64,000 nucleotides of DNA from JBKQVT01 sp963727245 (GCA_963727245.1 CAVSFO010000015.1:36573-100572); one strand, 5' to 3'; numbered from the stretch's first letter, positions 9,056 to 19,398 are shown. The notes: generated by a model not told the origin, from the sequence alone. Translations and numbers: made by a program.

Positions 9056-9919
9056 ATGAGCAACGGCGACCCGCAAAACTGGCAAATGTGGCTGGCCAGC
9101 CTGATGATGGGCCTGGCGGTGGCGGTGGCCGCCTATGGCGGGCGCGATTATCTCGTCCTGGCCATGGATTTCGTCGAGCGCGACCTGTTCGAGAAACTCC
9201 GCCGCCTGCGGGCGCCCACCCGCAACCTCCGCAAGTACCTGATCGGCTGGCTGATCGCCATCGGCTGCACCTGCGCGGCCATTTGGATCGGATTGCGGAG
9301 TCCGCTCTTGGCCGGGCTGGCGGCCGTTTTCCTCGCCGCCGCCCCCTGGTACTTGTTGCGGCGCATGGCCGACCGCCACCGGCACAAGCTCGAGGACCAG
9401 TTGGCCGACGCCATGGTCATGCTGGCCAACGCGGTGCGCGCCGGCTTGTCGCTGGCGCAATCGCTGGAGATCCTGGCCGCGCAATGCCCCAAACCGATCA
9501 ACGCCGAGTTCCACCAGATCATCGCCGAGTACAACCTGGGGAAACCCCTGGAGCGGACGTTGGTGGAGGCCAAGCAGCGGCTGCGGAGCGAGAATTTCGC
9601 CCTCTTTGCCGCCGCCCTGCTGGCCAGCCATGAAAGCGGCGGGCGGCTCAACGAGACCGTCGAGCGCATCGCGCAGTCGGTCCTCGAATTGCAGCGCCTC
9701 GACCGCAAGGTCATGGCCGAGACCGCGCAGGCCCGCAAATCGGCCATGTACATGGCCATGGCCCCGCCGGTTATCCTGGTGGTGTACTATTTCGTCGACC
9801 CGGTCAACACAACGCTGTTATTCACGCACATGGTCGGGCACATCGTGCTGGCGATTGCCGCGACCTTGAACGTGCTCGCCTATTTTTGGGCCCGCCTGAT
9901 CCTCAGTCCCGACATTTGA
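9056..9919 (+). CDS. tadB: TadB, inner-membrane pilus platform protein
   Basis: 287 residues with an N-terminal helix, two further helices around residues 60-100 and C-terminal helices flanking a T2SSF (GspF-like) domain. The domain shows the usual LADAMVMLANAVRAGLSLAQ opening and the SHESGGRLNETVERIA region. TadB forms the inner-membrane platform on which the CpaF ATPase acts. It begins 3 bases after the FHA-CpaF stop and is followed after 4 bases by tadC, the conserved tadA-tadB-tadC order. No irregularity seen. Confidence 0.92.
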   Translation: MSNGDPQNWQMWLASLMMGLAVAVAAYGGRDYLVLAMDFVERDLFEKLRRLRAPTRNLRKYLIGWLIAIGCTCAAIWIGLRSPLLAGLAAVFLAAAPWYLLRRMADRHRHKLEDQLADAMVMLANAVRAGLSLAQSLEILAAQCPKPINAEFHQIIAEYNLGKPLERTLVEAKQRLRSENFALFAAALLASHESGGRLNETVERIAQSVLELQRLDRKVMAETAQARKSAMYMAMAPPVILVVYYFVDPVNTTLLFTHMVGHIVLAIAATLNVLAYFWARLILSPDI

Positions 9920-9923
9920 GCCT

Positions 9924-10886
9924 ATGATCCTCGCACCATTTTTCGCCGCCGCTTCCGTCGCCTCCGAGGGCTTGGGACTTCGCTTCTCGGCCAGCGCGAT
10001 GTTCGGCCTGGGCGCCGCCGTTTTGGCTTGGTGGGTGGTCCGGGTGTTGCAGAGCGACGACATCGCCCAAGGCGCTGAATGGCGCTACAACGTCAGCCGC
10101 ATCAACGAGCTGCGGCGGATCAATCCGTTGTACCGCCTCTTTCAACCGGTGATCACGCTGCTGGCCCGCTTGAACCGGCGCCTCTTTCCCAACAGCCTCC
10201 CGGAAATTTACCGCCAGATCCAGGCGGCCGGGTTGCCGCGATTCTGGCTGCCGGAAGAGTACCTCGCCCGCATCGAGCTGCTGGCGATTTTCGTGATGCC
10301 GCTGTACGCGATCCTGCTGTCGCGCCTGCTCGGTTTTTCCGGGCCGACGGGGTTTGCGCTGACGCTGGCGGCCGTGCCGCTGACGGCCTGGTGGCTGCGG
10401 CACCGCCTGGCGGTGCGGGCCAATTCCCGGCTGCGAATGATCAAACGCCGCATGCCGTTCCTGCTCGATCTGTTGACCTTGTTGATGGAGGCCGGCTCGT
10501 CGTTCCTGAATGCCATGCGGCAGGCCGTCGAGGAGTTCCGCGGCCATCCCGTCGCCGAGGAGTTCGGCCGCGTGCTGGCCGACCTGAACATGGGCAAGAC
10601 CCGCGTGGAGGCCTTCCAGGCGATGCGCGATCGCCTGGCCGACGACGAGATCACCAGCATCATCGGCTCGATTCTGCAAGGCGAAACCCTGGGTACGCCG
10701 CTGGCCCACATCTTCCGCACTCAGGCCGACGTGCTGCGAATCAAGCGGACGCAGCGCGCCGAGCTGGTGGCCGGAGAGGCGGGCGTCAACATGCTCTTGC
10801 CCGGCGTCCTCATCATGGTCTCCACGGTGCTCATCATTATCGGTCCGTTCATGTTGAATTACCTCATCTTTGGATTGTCGATGTAG
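9924..10886 (+). CDS. tadC: TadC, inner-membrane pilus platform protein
   Basis: 320 residues, second GspF-like platform protein. An N-terminal helix is followed by a pair of helices near residues 110-150, then a T2SSF domain (RRMPFLLDLLTLLMEAGSSF, a GETLGTPLAHIFRTQAD segment) and a C-terminal helix ending the protein. It is expected to pair with TadB beneath the ATPase. The stop codon directly abuts the ATG of the zinc-ribbon gene, so the transcription unit continues past the classic Tad genes. Confidence 0.91.
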   Translation: MILAPFFAAASVASEGLGLRFSASAMFGLGAAVLAWWVVRVLQSDDIAQGAEWRYNVSRINELRRINPLYRLFQPVITLLARLNRRLFPNSLPEIYRQIQAAGLPRFWLPEEYLARIELLAIFVMPLYAILLSRLLGFSGPTGFALTLAAVPLTAWWLRHRLAVRANSRLRMIKRRMPFLLDLLTLLMEAGSSFLNAMRQAVEEFRGHPVAEEFGRVLADLNMGKTRVEAFQAMRDRLADDEITSIIGSILQGETLGTPLAHIFRTQADVLRIKRTQRAELVAGEAGVNMLLPGVLIMVSTVLIIIGPFMLNYLIFGLSM

Positions 10887-11797
10887 ATGGCGATCAAGAT
10901 CGACTGCCCCCGCTGCAAGCAGAACCTGCTGGTTCCGGAAAAGAAGGCCGGCCAGTACGCCGTTTGTCCGCGCTGCGGGGGCCGCTTCTGGGTGCCCAAC
11001 GCGGGGGCCGGTGAACTGGCGCCGCCGGAGCCGGCGGCGGCGGGGGGCCCGGCGGCTGCCCGGCCGCCCCAGGGGGCGGTCGTCGCCGCGCTCCCGCCCC
11101 GGCGCCTTCAGCGCCTCCCGTCTACAGCGCTGCGGGTGTGGCGACATCCCACCTGGCGATTCCGACCCCGCCGGCGCCCCAGCCGACGACGGCCCTGCCG
11201 CGCAGCGATGCCCCGGCGGTTGCGCCATCCCCGGGGCCGGTCGATCGACAACGGCCGGCGGTCGTTCCGCTTCCGCCGGCGCCGGTGAAAGCCGGCCGCA
11301 AAGTCGCCCGGCTGATCTCGGCCGAGACCGCCCAGTCGGTCCTGCAGCCGGCGGCCGACGGCAAGCTTCCCGACCTGCGATTGCAGGAGGCCGGAGAAGG
11401 ACGGCCGGCAGAGGCCAAGTCCAGGTCGGTCAATCCGCTGCTGCTTTACGGGGCGCTGACGCTGAGCGCCGTGATGTCGCTGGTCCTGGTCCTGATGGAC
11501 TTGGGTTCGCCCGGTCAGGAGACCTCCACGGAAAAGGACCGGGCCCGGCAGCAGATCGAGCTGAAATTTTTCGGCGGCGGGGCGGATCCCGCCGACTTGA
11601 AGCCCTTCCAGAAGTATTTGCGCGACGCGAAACAGGCCCATACCGATCACAACGGCAAGGCCGAGCACGATTGCTATGAAAAGGTGCTGCAGATGCTTCG
11701 CGCCGAACGCGGTCCGGAGGAGCGGCCCTTGACGGGAAACCCCGAGACCGATAAGGAATTGGAATTGCGCATCGAAACGATACTCCAAGGGACCTGA
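10887..11797 (+). CDS. Zinc-ribbon single-span membrane protein, frameshift near 11060-11100
   Basis: The N-terminus has two CxxC pairs (CPRC at about 8 and CPRCGG about 21 residues later), a rubredoxin-like zinc ribbon. A proline/alanine-rich linker follows, where the frame must change in the C/G-rich stretch 11060-11100. The continuation has a transmembrane helix (LLLYGALTLSAVMSLVLVL) and a charged C-terminal domain. The restored length is about 303 residues. It begins directly at the tadC stop and ends 16 bases before the kinase gene. Planctomycetes commonly pair such zinc-ribbon and membrane-helix proteins with kinases (recalled association). Function unknown; scaffold or sensor for the next gene product is a guess. 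Confidence 0.66.
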
Positions 11798-11813
11798 GGC
11801 CTGGAAAGACGCC

Positions 11814-14800
11814 ATGGAACCTGCTGCCCGTTACGAAATCGTGGACCAGATCGCCGCTGGCGACTTTGCCACGGTCTATCGCGCTCGCGACCGCGAGTTG
11901 GGGCGCGAGGTGGCCATCAAGCAGGTCCATCAGCAGTTCCTCGCCGACCAGCGGCAACTGGCCCGCTATTGGCAAGAGGCGCAACTGCTGGCTTCGTTGC
12001 AGCACCCCAACATCGTCACCATCTACGACATTGCGCAACCGGGGGTGGTTGATTCTCGAGTTGATGCGGGGGAGCTTGAAGCAAACCGGCGAGGCCGGGC
12101 CCATCGACCTGGACTTTTTGCGGGGGGCATTGGCCGATTCCCTGGCGGCCCTGCAATTCCTGCACCACAACGGCGTGATTCACGGCGACGTAAAGCCCAG
12201 CAACCTGCTGGTCGATGGGCGGAACCGCGTCAAGCTCGGCGACTTCGGACTGGCCCGCCGCGCCAGCAATGAAGAGGGAAGCCTGCTCAAGGGAACGACC
12301 AAGTACATGGCGCCCGAGCTGATCAACCCCCAGTTCGGCGCCATCGGGCCGGCCAGCGATCTCTATTCGCTGGGGTTCTCCGCGTATGAGTTGATCTGCG
12401 GCACGCCGTTCGAGTCGCTCTTCCCCGGCCTGGGCTCCTTCGGCCGCGACAAGCAGATCGCCTGGATGATGTGGCACGCGGCGGCGGACCGCAACCTGCC
12501 GGAAATCGGCAAGGTCCTGGAAGGCGTGCCGGACGACCTGGCCCACGCCATCCAGAAAATGATCGTCAAAGACCCGGCGCGGCGATACCAGTCGGCGGCC
12601 GAGGTGCTCCGCGACCTTCGCCCCGATCCGCGGCTGGCGTCGGGGCTGGGCGCCGAGGGGGATCTGGCCGCCGACGCGGCTGCCATCGCGGCGGCAAAGC
12701 GGCGCCGCCGCCTGCGCTATGTGGCCGTCCTGATGATGTCGCTTTCCGCAATGCTCTGCCTGGCGATCCTGCTGCCGCAGAAGAAGACCAAGCACCGCGA
12801 CGGCCCTCCCCCCGCCATGCAGGGCCTGGTGCTCGAGGTGAAGGCCGATTGGACCCCGCCGGAACTCAGGATCGCCATCTCGGACAGCAACGGCAAGGTG
12901 ATTCCCACGCCGATTCCGCTCAACCCGCAGCGCGATCGGGTCTATGTCAACGATGCGCCCGCTTTTCTCGGCGATCTGCAGCCGCACGACAGGGTTGCCG
13001 TCTTTCTCAACGTCATCGACCAGAAGACGAGGATGCGCGTCACCGAGGTGTATGCGTCGCGGCCCAAGACCGATAAGGGCCATATCGCCGCGCTGCAGGC
13101 GGACGAAGGCAGCTTCGACCTGGCCATCGACGAAGGCGACAACCAGGGCAAACGGTTTCGCATCCTCGTGCCCCACGATCTGCAGATCCTGTTTAACGGC
13201 GCCAGGGAATACAACAAACGACCGGTCAAGTTGAAGGACCTGAAGGTGGACGACCGCGTCGTGGTGCATCATACGACCGACGACAAGGTCCGCACCGCCA
13301 CCGAGCTCGAAGTGCAACGCCGCGTCACGCTGACGGGAATCCTGCGCGACGTGGATCTGAAGAAACACGAGCTGACCATCGCGCGCGACGAGGCCGACAG
13401 CGACCGCGTGACGCTGCCTTGGGCCGACAAGTGCAACATCATTCTCAACGGGGAAGCCAAGAAGTCCGACGAAAGCCTGCTCAAACCGGCCGACCTCAAA
13501 GCCGGCGACGAGGTCGTCGTCACCCACAACCTTCGCATCGTCAACATCGACGCACACCGCGAGCTGAAACAGGGGGGCGTCATCCAGCGGATTGCCGAGG
13601 GCACGATGGAGGTCCTTCATCAAGGTGACGACGCTCCGACCACGTACCGCGTCGGCCCGAAGTGCAAGATCACCCTCGGCGACGAGGACGCGACGCTCGG
13701 CGACTTGCGGGCCGGCGATACCGTCGAGTTGACGATCGATCGCGCCCCCGGCGCGGAATCCGGAGGCGCTCACCGTGACCGCCCGGCGCGCCGCCGATCC
13801 CACGCGCTGGGCGATCCTCGTCGGCGAGCAGGATTATGAAGACAAGACGCTTGCGCCCTTGGAGTATTCGGTCGCCGACGCCACGCTGTTGGGCGACGTG
13901 CTGGTCAAACGCTACAAGGTCCCGGACGACCAGGCCGTCCGCTTTCTCGATGAGAGTCGCGTCCGGCTGGAACAGGGGATTAGCGACCGGCTTGAAAAGA
14001 TCCCCGCCGAGGGGAAGGTGATCGTCTACTTCGCCGGCCATGCCTGCAAGGACGACCAGGGGGTCGTCTACCTGGCGCCGAAGAACTTCGACCGCAAGCA
14101 CCCCGACTCTACGGGGCTGACGCTCCGTTGGCTGGTCGAGCAGATGGAGAAATGCCCGGCCAAAGAGAAGCTCCTGCTCTTGGACTGCTGTCAGCCTGGC
14201 GAGGGCGCCGAGGCGGCCGGGGAGCCGTCCACGGCCGAGATGTTGAAGACGCTGAGCCCGTCCGGCCGCTCGCCGTTGCAGACCGTGACGGCCCTGGTAA
14301 GCTGCAAGGCGGGCCAGCGCGGTCAGCCCTGGCCGGAAAAGAAGCATGGCTTGTTCGGCTGGTGCCTGGCCGAGGGGTATGGCGGCCGTGCCGACGCCAA
14401 TCGCGACGGCCGCGTGGAGGCCACCGCACTGTTTGAGTTCATGCAGAAGGCCATGGCCGCCGCCGCCGGCGAACTCAAGATCGCGCAGACGCCCGAGTTG
14501 ATCCTTCCCGACGCCCGCCCGCCCCGGCTCAGCGAGGACGCCAAGAAGGCGATCCGCAAGCTTGCTGCCGACTTGGAGGAACCGAAGGTCGATTCGAAAG
14601 CCGGCCAAGAGGACTTCACCGCCGCCGCCGAGGCTGCGGAAAAGGAGATCGAGCCCCGTATTCTCTACGGCTTGCTCCTCATCAAAGCCAAGGACTATGA
14701 GGCCGCGATCAAACACCTGGAGGAACTAAAGGTCGACAAACCGGCCCTGGTGTTCCCCTCGCAGGGCATCGCCTGGCTGCGATTCCAGAAGCGGAGTTAT

Positions 14801-15205
14801 ACGACGGGAATGAACGATCTGCTGGAATTGCTTACGAAGATTCCCAAGCCTGCCAAGGCTGGCGCCCACTATTCCCCCCAAGTCCAGCAGCTCTTCACGT
14901 GGATCGGCCAGTTGCGCGAATTCGCCGCCCTCGCCGAGGAAGAAAAGTATCGCCCCGCGGCCGACTTGCTGGCCAGCCTCGACGCCGCGGTCGCCGACCA
15001 CGGCGGCGAAGCCGACCGTTTCTATCAAGAGGGGCGCGACCATTCCCACCAGATCGCCGAGGATTACGACCAGAAGCTGGCCGCCGCCCCAAACGGTTTC
15101 GAGTCGTCCGGCTTCAAGGTGGAACGCCGTCGGCTGGTTCATTACGCCGACTTCCCCCTGAAACAGTATGTCCAGGATGTCTTGGCCGGCCTCGACCGCG
15201 ACTAA
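11814..15205 (+). CDS. Transmembrane Ser/Thr protein kinase fused to caspase-fold peptidase (two frameshifts)
   Basis: About 1130 residues once two frame breaks are joined (G5 run 12041-12045; 13745-13760). Residues 1-270 are a Hanks-type kinase: glycine loop GDFATVYRA, VAIK Lys, catalytic HGDVKPSNLL (Gly replaces the usual Arg of HRD), DFG and YMAPE. A membrane helix lies at about 299-321. Residues 335-640 contain repeated 75-80-residue beta modules (LKPADLKAGDEVVV type). From about 654 there is a peptidase C14 (caspase/metacaspase) domain: IVYFAGHA supplies the catalytic His (14039-14041) and LLLLDCCQPG the catalytic Cys (14189-14191). The C-terminal 220 residues are helical, TPR-like. A kinase inside and a caspase outside the membrane is the predicted topology. 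A split into two genes remains possible but the joint is continuous in the shifted frame. Confidence 0.8.
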
Positions 15206-15379
15206 CGACGCGGCTTCGGCGCCCCCTGCCGCCTGCCGCTTCGCCGTGGGTTGCCCTACTTTCCTTCGTGGGAAGGGTAGTCTATAATCTGTCCTTGACA
15301 GTGCGCCGAGGCTTGCCGACGATTGGCCCGGGCCCCGGCTTTTCCCCGAGTTGCCAACCACGAACCCAAGGAGCAGTCC

Positions 15380-15772
15380 GTGACCCCCTCCAGCGATCGA
15401 AACGACAAGGATACGGAAACCCCCGCCGACGCCGCGCAGTTGGCGGCCCGGCAGCAACTTCACATTGACGACTCGAAGGCGATCCCGTTGTACGCCAATT
15501 TCTGCCGCGTGACGGGCACGCCCGAGGAATTGATTATCGACTTCGCGCTCAACCCGCAGCCGTTCGGCACGCCGACGGAGCCGATCGCGATCACCCAGCG
15601 AATCATTACCAACTTCTTCACGGCCAAGCGAATGCTGCACGCCCTGCAGTTGACCATTCAACGGCACGAGGCCACGTTCGGCGTGTTGGAGACCGACGTG
15701 CAGCGCCGCGTGCAACCCCACATGATGCGCCCGGGTCAGCCTGGCGGACCCGGCGAGCCCCAACGCGGCTAA
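15380..15772 (+). CDS. DUF3467 domain protein
   Basis: 130 residues. The core YANFCRVTGTPEELIIDFAL, then NPQPFGTPTEPI and the conserved LQLTIQRHEATFGVLETD, is the DUF3467 family, widespread in planctomycetes and some other bacteria and of unknown function. I took the GTG at 15380 as start because AAGGAG lies 6-7 bases before it; the frame is open further upstream (15323) without a ribosome binding site. A TATAAT hexamer at 15283-15288 may give this gene its own promoter. Its tail is Pro/Gly/Arg-rich. Confidence 0.83.
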   Translation: MTPSSDRNDKDTETPADAAQLAARQQLHIDDSKAIPLYANFCRVTGTPEELIIDFALNPQPFGTPTEPIAITQRIITNFFTAKRMLHALQLTIQRHEATFGVLETDVQRRVQPHMMRPGQPGGPGEPQRG

Positions 15773-15792
15773 GGGGGCCGTAGAAAAATAAC

Positions 15793-15860
15793 TTGGGGAC
15801 TGTCCCAATTTTGGGCACCATGTGAAGCATGGTCGGACGAAAATGGGACTGTCCCCTTGG
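15793..15860. repeat. Inverted repeat with GGGGACTGTCCC arms
   Basis: Arms CTTGGGGACTGTCCCA (15793-15807) and TGGGACTGTCCCCTTGG (15844-15860) are reverse complements enclosing about 36 bases with a smaller CATG..CATG hairpin. It belongs to the same sequence type as the GGGGACAGTCCCC elements at 23616-23639 and 57052-57075. It lies downstream of the DUF3467 gene and could also act as a transcription-stopping hairpin. Confidence 0.7.
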
Positions 15861-15874
15861 AAATTCCTCCCATC

Positions 15875-15920
15875 GCCAAGCGAAGCATGGACGTTATCCC
15901 CGGGCTGACGCCCGGGGCTC
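15875..15920. repeat. Dispersed repeat, GAGCCCCGGGCG family copy 1
   Basis: The segment GCCAAGCGAAGCATGGACGT followed by ATCCCCGGGCTGACGCCCGGGGCTC. The same module occurs in the opposite orientation at 31708-31753, and in degenerate form at 53218-53283 and 55271-55362. The CCCGGGC..GCCCGGGG part is itself a hairpin. No coding content. Confidence 0.65.
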
Positions 15921-15977
15921 GGGGCTTTGGCCTGGGACTCGCCGGGCGTGCGACCTCCCGCAATCACCCAATGCCGG

Positions 15978-17423
15978 CTACTCCTCGCCCATGCTGGACC
16001 CGGAGGTGACGAGCTTGCACTTGGGCACGGCCTTTTGAAACTTCGCCAGGCCGGCGGCCGTGACGCCCGTGCGTCGCAGCGTCAACGTCCGCAGGTTGCC
16101 GAGCGATTCCAGGCGCGCCAGGCCGGCATCGGTCACGTTCTTGCAGCCCTCCAGGTTCAATTCGCTGAGCTTGCTGAGCCCCGTCAGGTGCTCCAGGCCG
16201 GCGTCGCCGGTCGCCGTGTCCATGAGATTCAGCACCGTCAGGTTCTTCAGGCCCCGCAGGTGTGCCAGGCCGGCGTCGGTGATCCGCGTGTTCCACAGTT
16301 CCAGGCGCTGAAGGCCGGGCATCTGGCCGACGTTTTCCAGCCCGGCGTCGGTCAAGGGGGTTTCGCGGAGGTCCAGCCACCTCAGGTTCGTCAGGCCCTT
16401 GAGGTTGCTCAGCCCCTGGCCCTCGATCGTCATCCCGCGCAGGGAGAGCTTGTTAAGGCGGGAAAGTCCCCCGATCGCGGCCAGCCCGGCGTCGCTGACG
16501 GCCGCGTCGTGCATCAGGTCCAGGTTCTCCAGGTCGGTGAACCCGGCGACGACCTTCAATCCCTCATCCGTCAGCGCAGTGTCCTCGAAGGACAGGTCGC
16601 GCAGTTTCGTCAAGCCCTTGAGGCAGATCAAGCCGGCATCGGTGACGCCGTCATTGCCACTGCGGACTTTCAACGTGCGGAGGTTCGTCATGTCCTTGAG
16701 ATGTTCCAGGCCCTTGTCGCCGATCTGCTGGCAGCAGCGGATGTCCAGCGCACGGAGCTTCTTCATCCCCCGGAGTTGGATGAGACTGTCGTCCCGGAAA
16801 TTGTCGTACAGGAGGGTCAAGGTCTCCAGGTTGGGGAAATCCTTGATGTAACCCAGGGCCTTGTTGCTGAGAAAGCTGCAGTGATGCAGGTTGAGCGACT
16901 TCAGTCCGGAAAGCGGCCGCAGGGCCTTGAGCGATTCGTCGTGAATCTCGGTGTTCCTTAGCGACAGGCTGGCCAAGGCGGTGATCTGCGTGAGGTGTTT
17001 CACCCCCGCGTCGGTGATGTCGGTGCCATAAAGCTTCAATCGCGCCAGGTGGGGGAAGGCCCGGGCGATCAACTCCAGGTCGGCGTCCGTGACCGGGCGC
17101 GGATCGAGGTCGATGTCCACGACGCGGCCGCCGTCGTACTTGACCTTGCCGGCGAGCTTCTTGATGCGCGCCAGTGCCGCCGCCTCGGCCGAAAGGGGCT
17201 CGGCGGGCGCTGCGGCAGGCTTGTCGGCGGGCTTTTCGGCCGCCGCCGCGGCGGGCTTGTCGGCGGGCGCCGCCGAGTGTGCCGAACTGGCCGCGACCGC
17301 CTTCACCCGCTCCGCCGCCGGCTGAGCGGGCGCCGCCGGCTGGTCCTGCGATTGCGTCTGCCCCTGGCAGCCCACGATCCCGACCCCAATCCACGCCACC
17401 AGCGCCGCCAGCAAGCATCTCAT
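15978..17423 (-). CDS. Leucine-rich-repeat lipoprotein
   Basis: Start taken at the ATG at 17423, which has AGGAG 8 bases upstream and opens a clean lipoprotein signal MRCLLAALVAWIGVGIVGC with lipobox Cys at residue 19. A low-complexity Ala/Pro/Lys linker (repeats of ADKPAAAAAEKP type) runs to about residue 90, followed by some 12 leucine-rich repeats of the ribonuclease-inhibitor-like type (L..L.L..T.ITDAGL..L..L..L), about 24 residues each, through to the C-terminus. It should sit on the membrane with LRRs facing the periplasm or exterior for protein binding. Partner unknown. It diverges from the oxidoreductase gene at 17885. Confidence 0.82.
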   Translation of the reverse strand: MRCLLAALVAWIGVGIVGCQGQTQSQDQPAAPAQPAAERVKAVAASSAHSAAPADKPAAAAAEKPADKPAAAPAEPLSAEAAALARIKKLAGKVKYDGGRVVDIDLDPRPVTDADLELIARAFPHLARLKLYGTDITDAGVKHLTQITALASLSLRNTEIHDESLKALRPLSGLKSLNLHHCSFLSNKALGYIKDFPNLETLTLLYDNFRDDSLIQLRGMKKLRALDIRCCQQIGDKGLEHLKDMTNLRTLKVRSGNDGVTDAGLICLKGLTKLRDLSFEDTALTDEGLKVVAGFTDLENLDLMHDAAVSDAGLAAIGGLSRLNKLSLRGMTIEGQGLSNLKGLTNLRWLDLRETPLTDAGLENVGQMPGLQRLELWNTRITDAGLAHLRGLKNLTVLNLMDTATGDAGLEHLTGLSKLSELNLEGCKNVTDAGLARLESLGNLRTLTLRRTGVTAAGLAKFQKAVPKCKLVTSGSSMGEE

Positions 17424-17884
17424 CGCCCAGGCTCCTCGTCTGCCCATTTGGTCGTTTTCCAGGTTCAAATTTCCAGTTTATCAGGCAGGCGAGGCGAAAA
17501 CAAGAAGACGGACGAGCGTACCCCTCCCGGGGGCAGGGCGGCGATTTTTCCGCTGTTGCCGGGACCCTTGCCGTGCCGCTTGACACCTGCTATGATAGAG
17601 CCCAGGTAGTCTGACACACCTTATTTGCCGGGCGCCATGGTTGGCCTTTCCAACTGTGCTGGAGCACTGCCGGGCAAGCTGGACACCAAGCGACGCTTGG
17701 TCACGCGCATCCAGCTCGACACTTGACGGGTGTCAAACTATAAGGGGCCGTCCGCAACGGGGGCGTCTTTTTGCGATGCGTCTGCCGAAGGAGACCTGCG
17801 GCGGAGATTGGCTCGGGCCCCGAGGGTCAACGTTATGCGGTAGTTCCGCACCAGTATTATCCAGCAGTGAAGGAGATCAACGTT
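17424..17884. other. Divergent intergenic region
   Basis: 461 bases between the LRR lipoprotein (-) and the oxidoreductase (+). It holds the promoter listed at 17568-17596, a hairpin-prone stretch with TGCCGGGCGCC and CACTGCCGGGCAAG around 17625-17690, and the ribosome binding site AAGGAG at 17871-17876 for the downstream gene. I see no convincing gene or RNA in it. Confidence 0.5.
17568..17596 (+). promoter_or_regulatory. Sigma-70-like promoter TTGCCG-N17-TATGAT
   Basis: TTGCCG at 17568-17573 and TATGAT at 17591-17596 with a 17-base spacer. It points at the oxidoreductase gene, about 290 bases downstream, which would give a long leader; another promoter closer to the gene is possible. Confidence 0.4.
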
Positions 17885-19217
17885 ATGGCGTATCGCAGCA
17901 ATCGCCGCAAGTTTCTACAGACGACCGCGGCCGTGGGCGTCGGCTATTGGGTGGCCGGCGGCGCACGGGCCGAGGAAAGCAAAAGCCCCAATGAGAAAGT
18001 CGGCCTCGCCTGCCTGGGCTACGGGTTGAAGGGGGGGTGGGATTTCGAGGACGCCCACAAGAACGGCAACCTGGTGGCCATTTGCGAGACCGACAAGCAC
18101 CGGCTGGCCAGTGCCGCGAAGAGATACCCCAAGGCCAAGCCGTATGTCGACTACCGCAAGATGCTGGACGAGATGGACAAGAGCCTCGACGGGGTGGTCG
18201 TCAGCACGCCCGACCACAGCCACGCCGTCATTTCCGTGGCGGCCATGAAGATGGGCAAGCACTGTTTCTGCCAGAAGCCGCTGACGCGCACCATCGGCGA
18301 GGCCCGGCTCTTGGCCCAGATCGCCCGCGAAAAGAAGCTCTGCACGCAGATGGGCAATCAGGGCACGGCGCTGGCGTCGTTGCGCAAGGCCGCGGCGCTG
18401 TTGCGCGCCAAGGCCTTCGGCAAGATCACCGAGGTCCACGTGTGGACGGCCCGGCCCAACTGGCCGTTCCCCCAGGGCGACGAGAAGCCCGCCCCCGAAC
18501 CCGCCCCCGAGTGGCTCGATTGGGACCAGTGGATCGGACCGGCCCCCATGCGTCCTTACGCCAAGTGCTACCACCCCATGTCCTGGCGCGGCTTCTGGGA
18601 TTTCGGCACCGGCGCTGGGCGACATGGCCTGCCATACCGTCAACATGCCTTACATGGGCCTGGACCTGCGCAACCCCACCACGGTCGTGGCGACGACCTC
18701 CGGCCACAATAAGGACGCCTTCCCGAAGTGGTCGAAAATCACCTTCGAGTTCCCCGCCAACAACTGGCGCGATGCCCTGAAGCTGTACTGGTACGACGGC
18801 GGCAAGCGCCCGCCCGAAGCACTCTTCGAGGGAAAGCCGATCGACGGCCAAGGTTCCCTGGTGGTCGGCGAGAAGGGTAAGCTCTACGCCCCGGGCGACT
18901 ACTGCGACACCTTCCAGGTCATCGGCAAGGTGGACCTGCCCGAGGTCAAGATCGTGGAATCCCCCGGCCACTTCGAGGAGTGGATTCGGGCGATCAAGGG
19001 CGGCCCGGCGGCCACCTCGAACTTCCCCGACTACGCCGGCGGACTGGCCGAGACCATCCTGCTGGGCAACCTGGCCGTCTGGCCTGCCGACAAGGGCGAA
19101 GGCAAGAAGATCGAGTGGGACGCCGTCAACCTCAAGGCGACCAACGCCCCGGAACTCGATTTCCTCATTCACCCCAAGTATCGCTCGCCCTACTCCGTTG
19201 CGCCCTACTCGACCTGA
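17885..19217 (+). CDS. Tat-exported Gfo/Idh/MocA family oxidoreductase, frameshift near 18610
   Basis: The ATG at 17885 follows AAGGAG and opens a Tat signal, SNRRKFLQTTAAVGVGYWVAG. The NAD(P)-binding fold then shows GLACLGYGLKGG, the family's EKP-type motif as CQKPLT near residue 135, and the planctomycete-type continuation DWDQWIGPAP...SWRGFWDFGTGA. Near 18610 two bases seem missing; the next frame resumes LGDMACHTVNMPYMGLDL, a conserved catalytic-site region with the His. The restored protein is about 444 residues. It is probably a periplasmic carbohydrate or inositol-type dehydrogenase acting on a sugar derivative; the substrate cannot be told. A strong terminator follows at 19257. Confidence 0.86.
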
Positions 19218-19256
19218 GCGGCGGCGTGGGCAACGCAAATTGACGTGAGAATTCTT

Positions 19257-19298
19257 CCGGCCGCGGGCGGCCCTAACCGCCCGCGGCCGGCCCTTTTT
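19257..19298 (+). terminator. Rho-independent terminator
   Basis: A perfect 14-bp stem, CCGGCCGCGGGCGG at 19257-19270 with CCGCCCGCGGCCGG at 19277-19290, a 6-base loop, then CCC and five T (19294-19298). It lies 40 bases after the oxidoreductase stop and fits its transcription direction. Confidence 0.85.
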
Positions 19299-19398
19299 GG
19301 TTCCGTCTTTCAGCCGGTGAGAGGGGAGTTGAAAGCAGCGAAGTAATTCTCGCGTAGAGGCGCGGAGACGCCGGGGGAATTTGCTGCGGGTTATAGGA

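Noticed and set aside
6446..9631. Very long minus-strand open frame
   Set aside because: Antisense to cpaB, FHA-CpaF and tadB, whose domains are unmistakable; a high-GC artefact.
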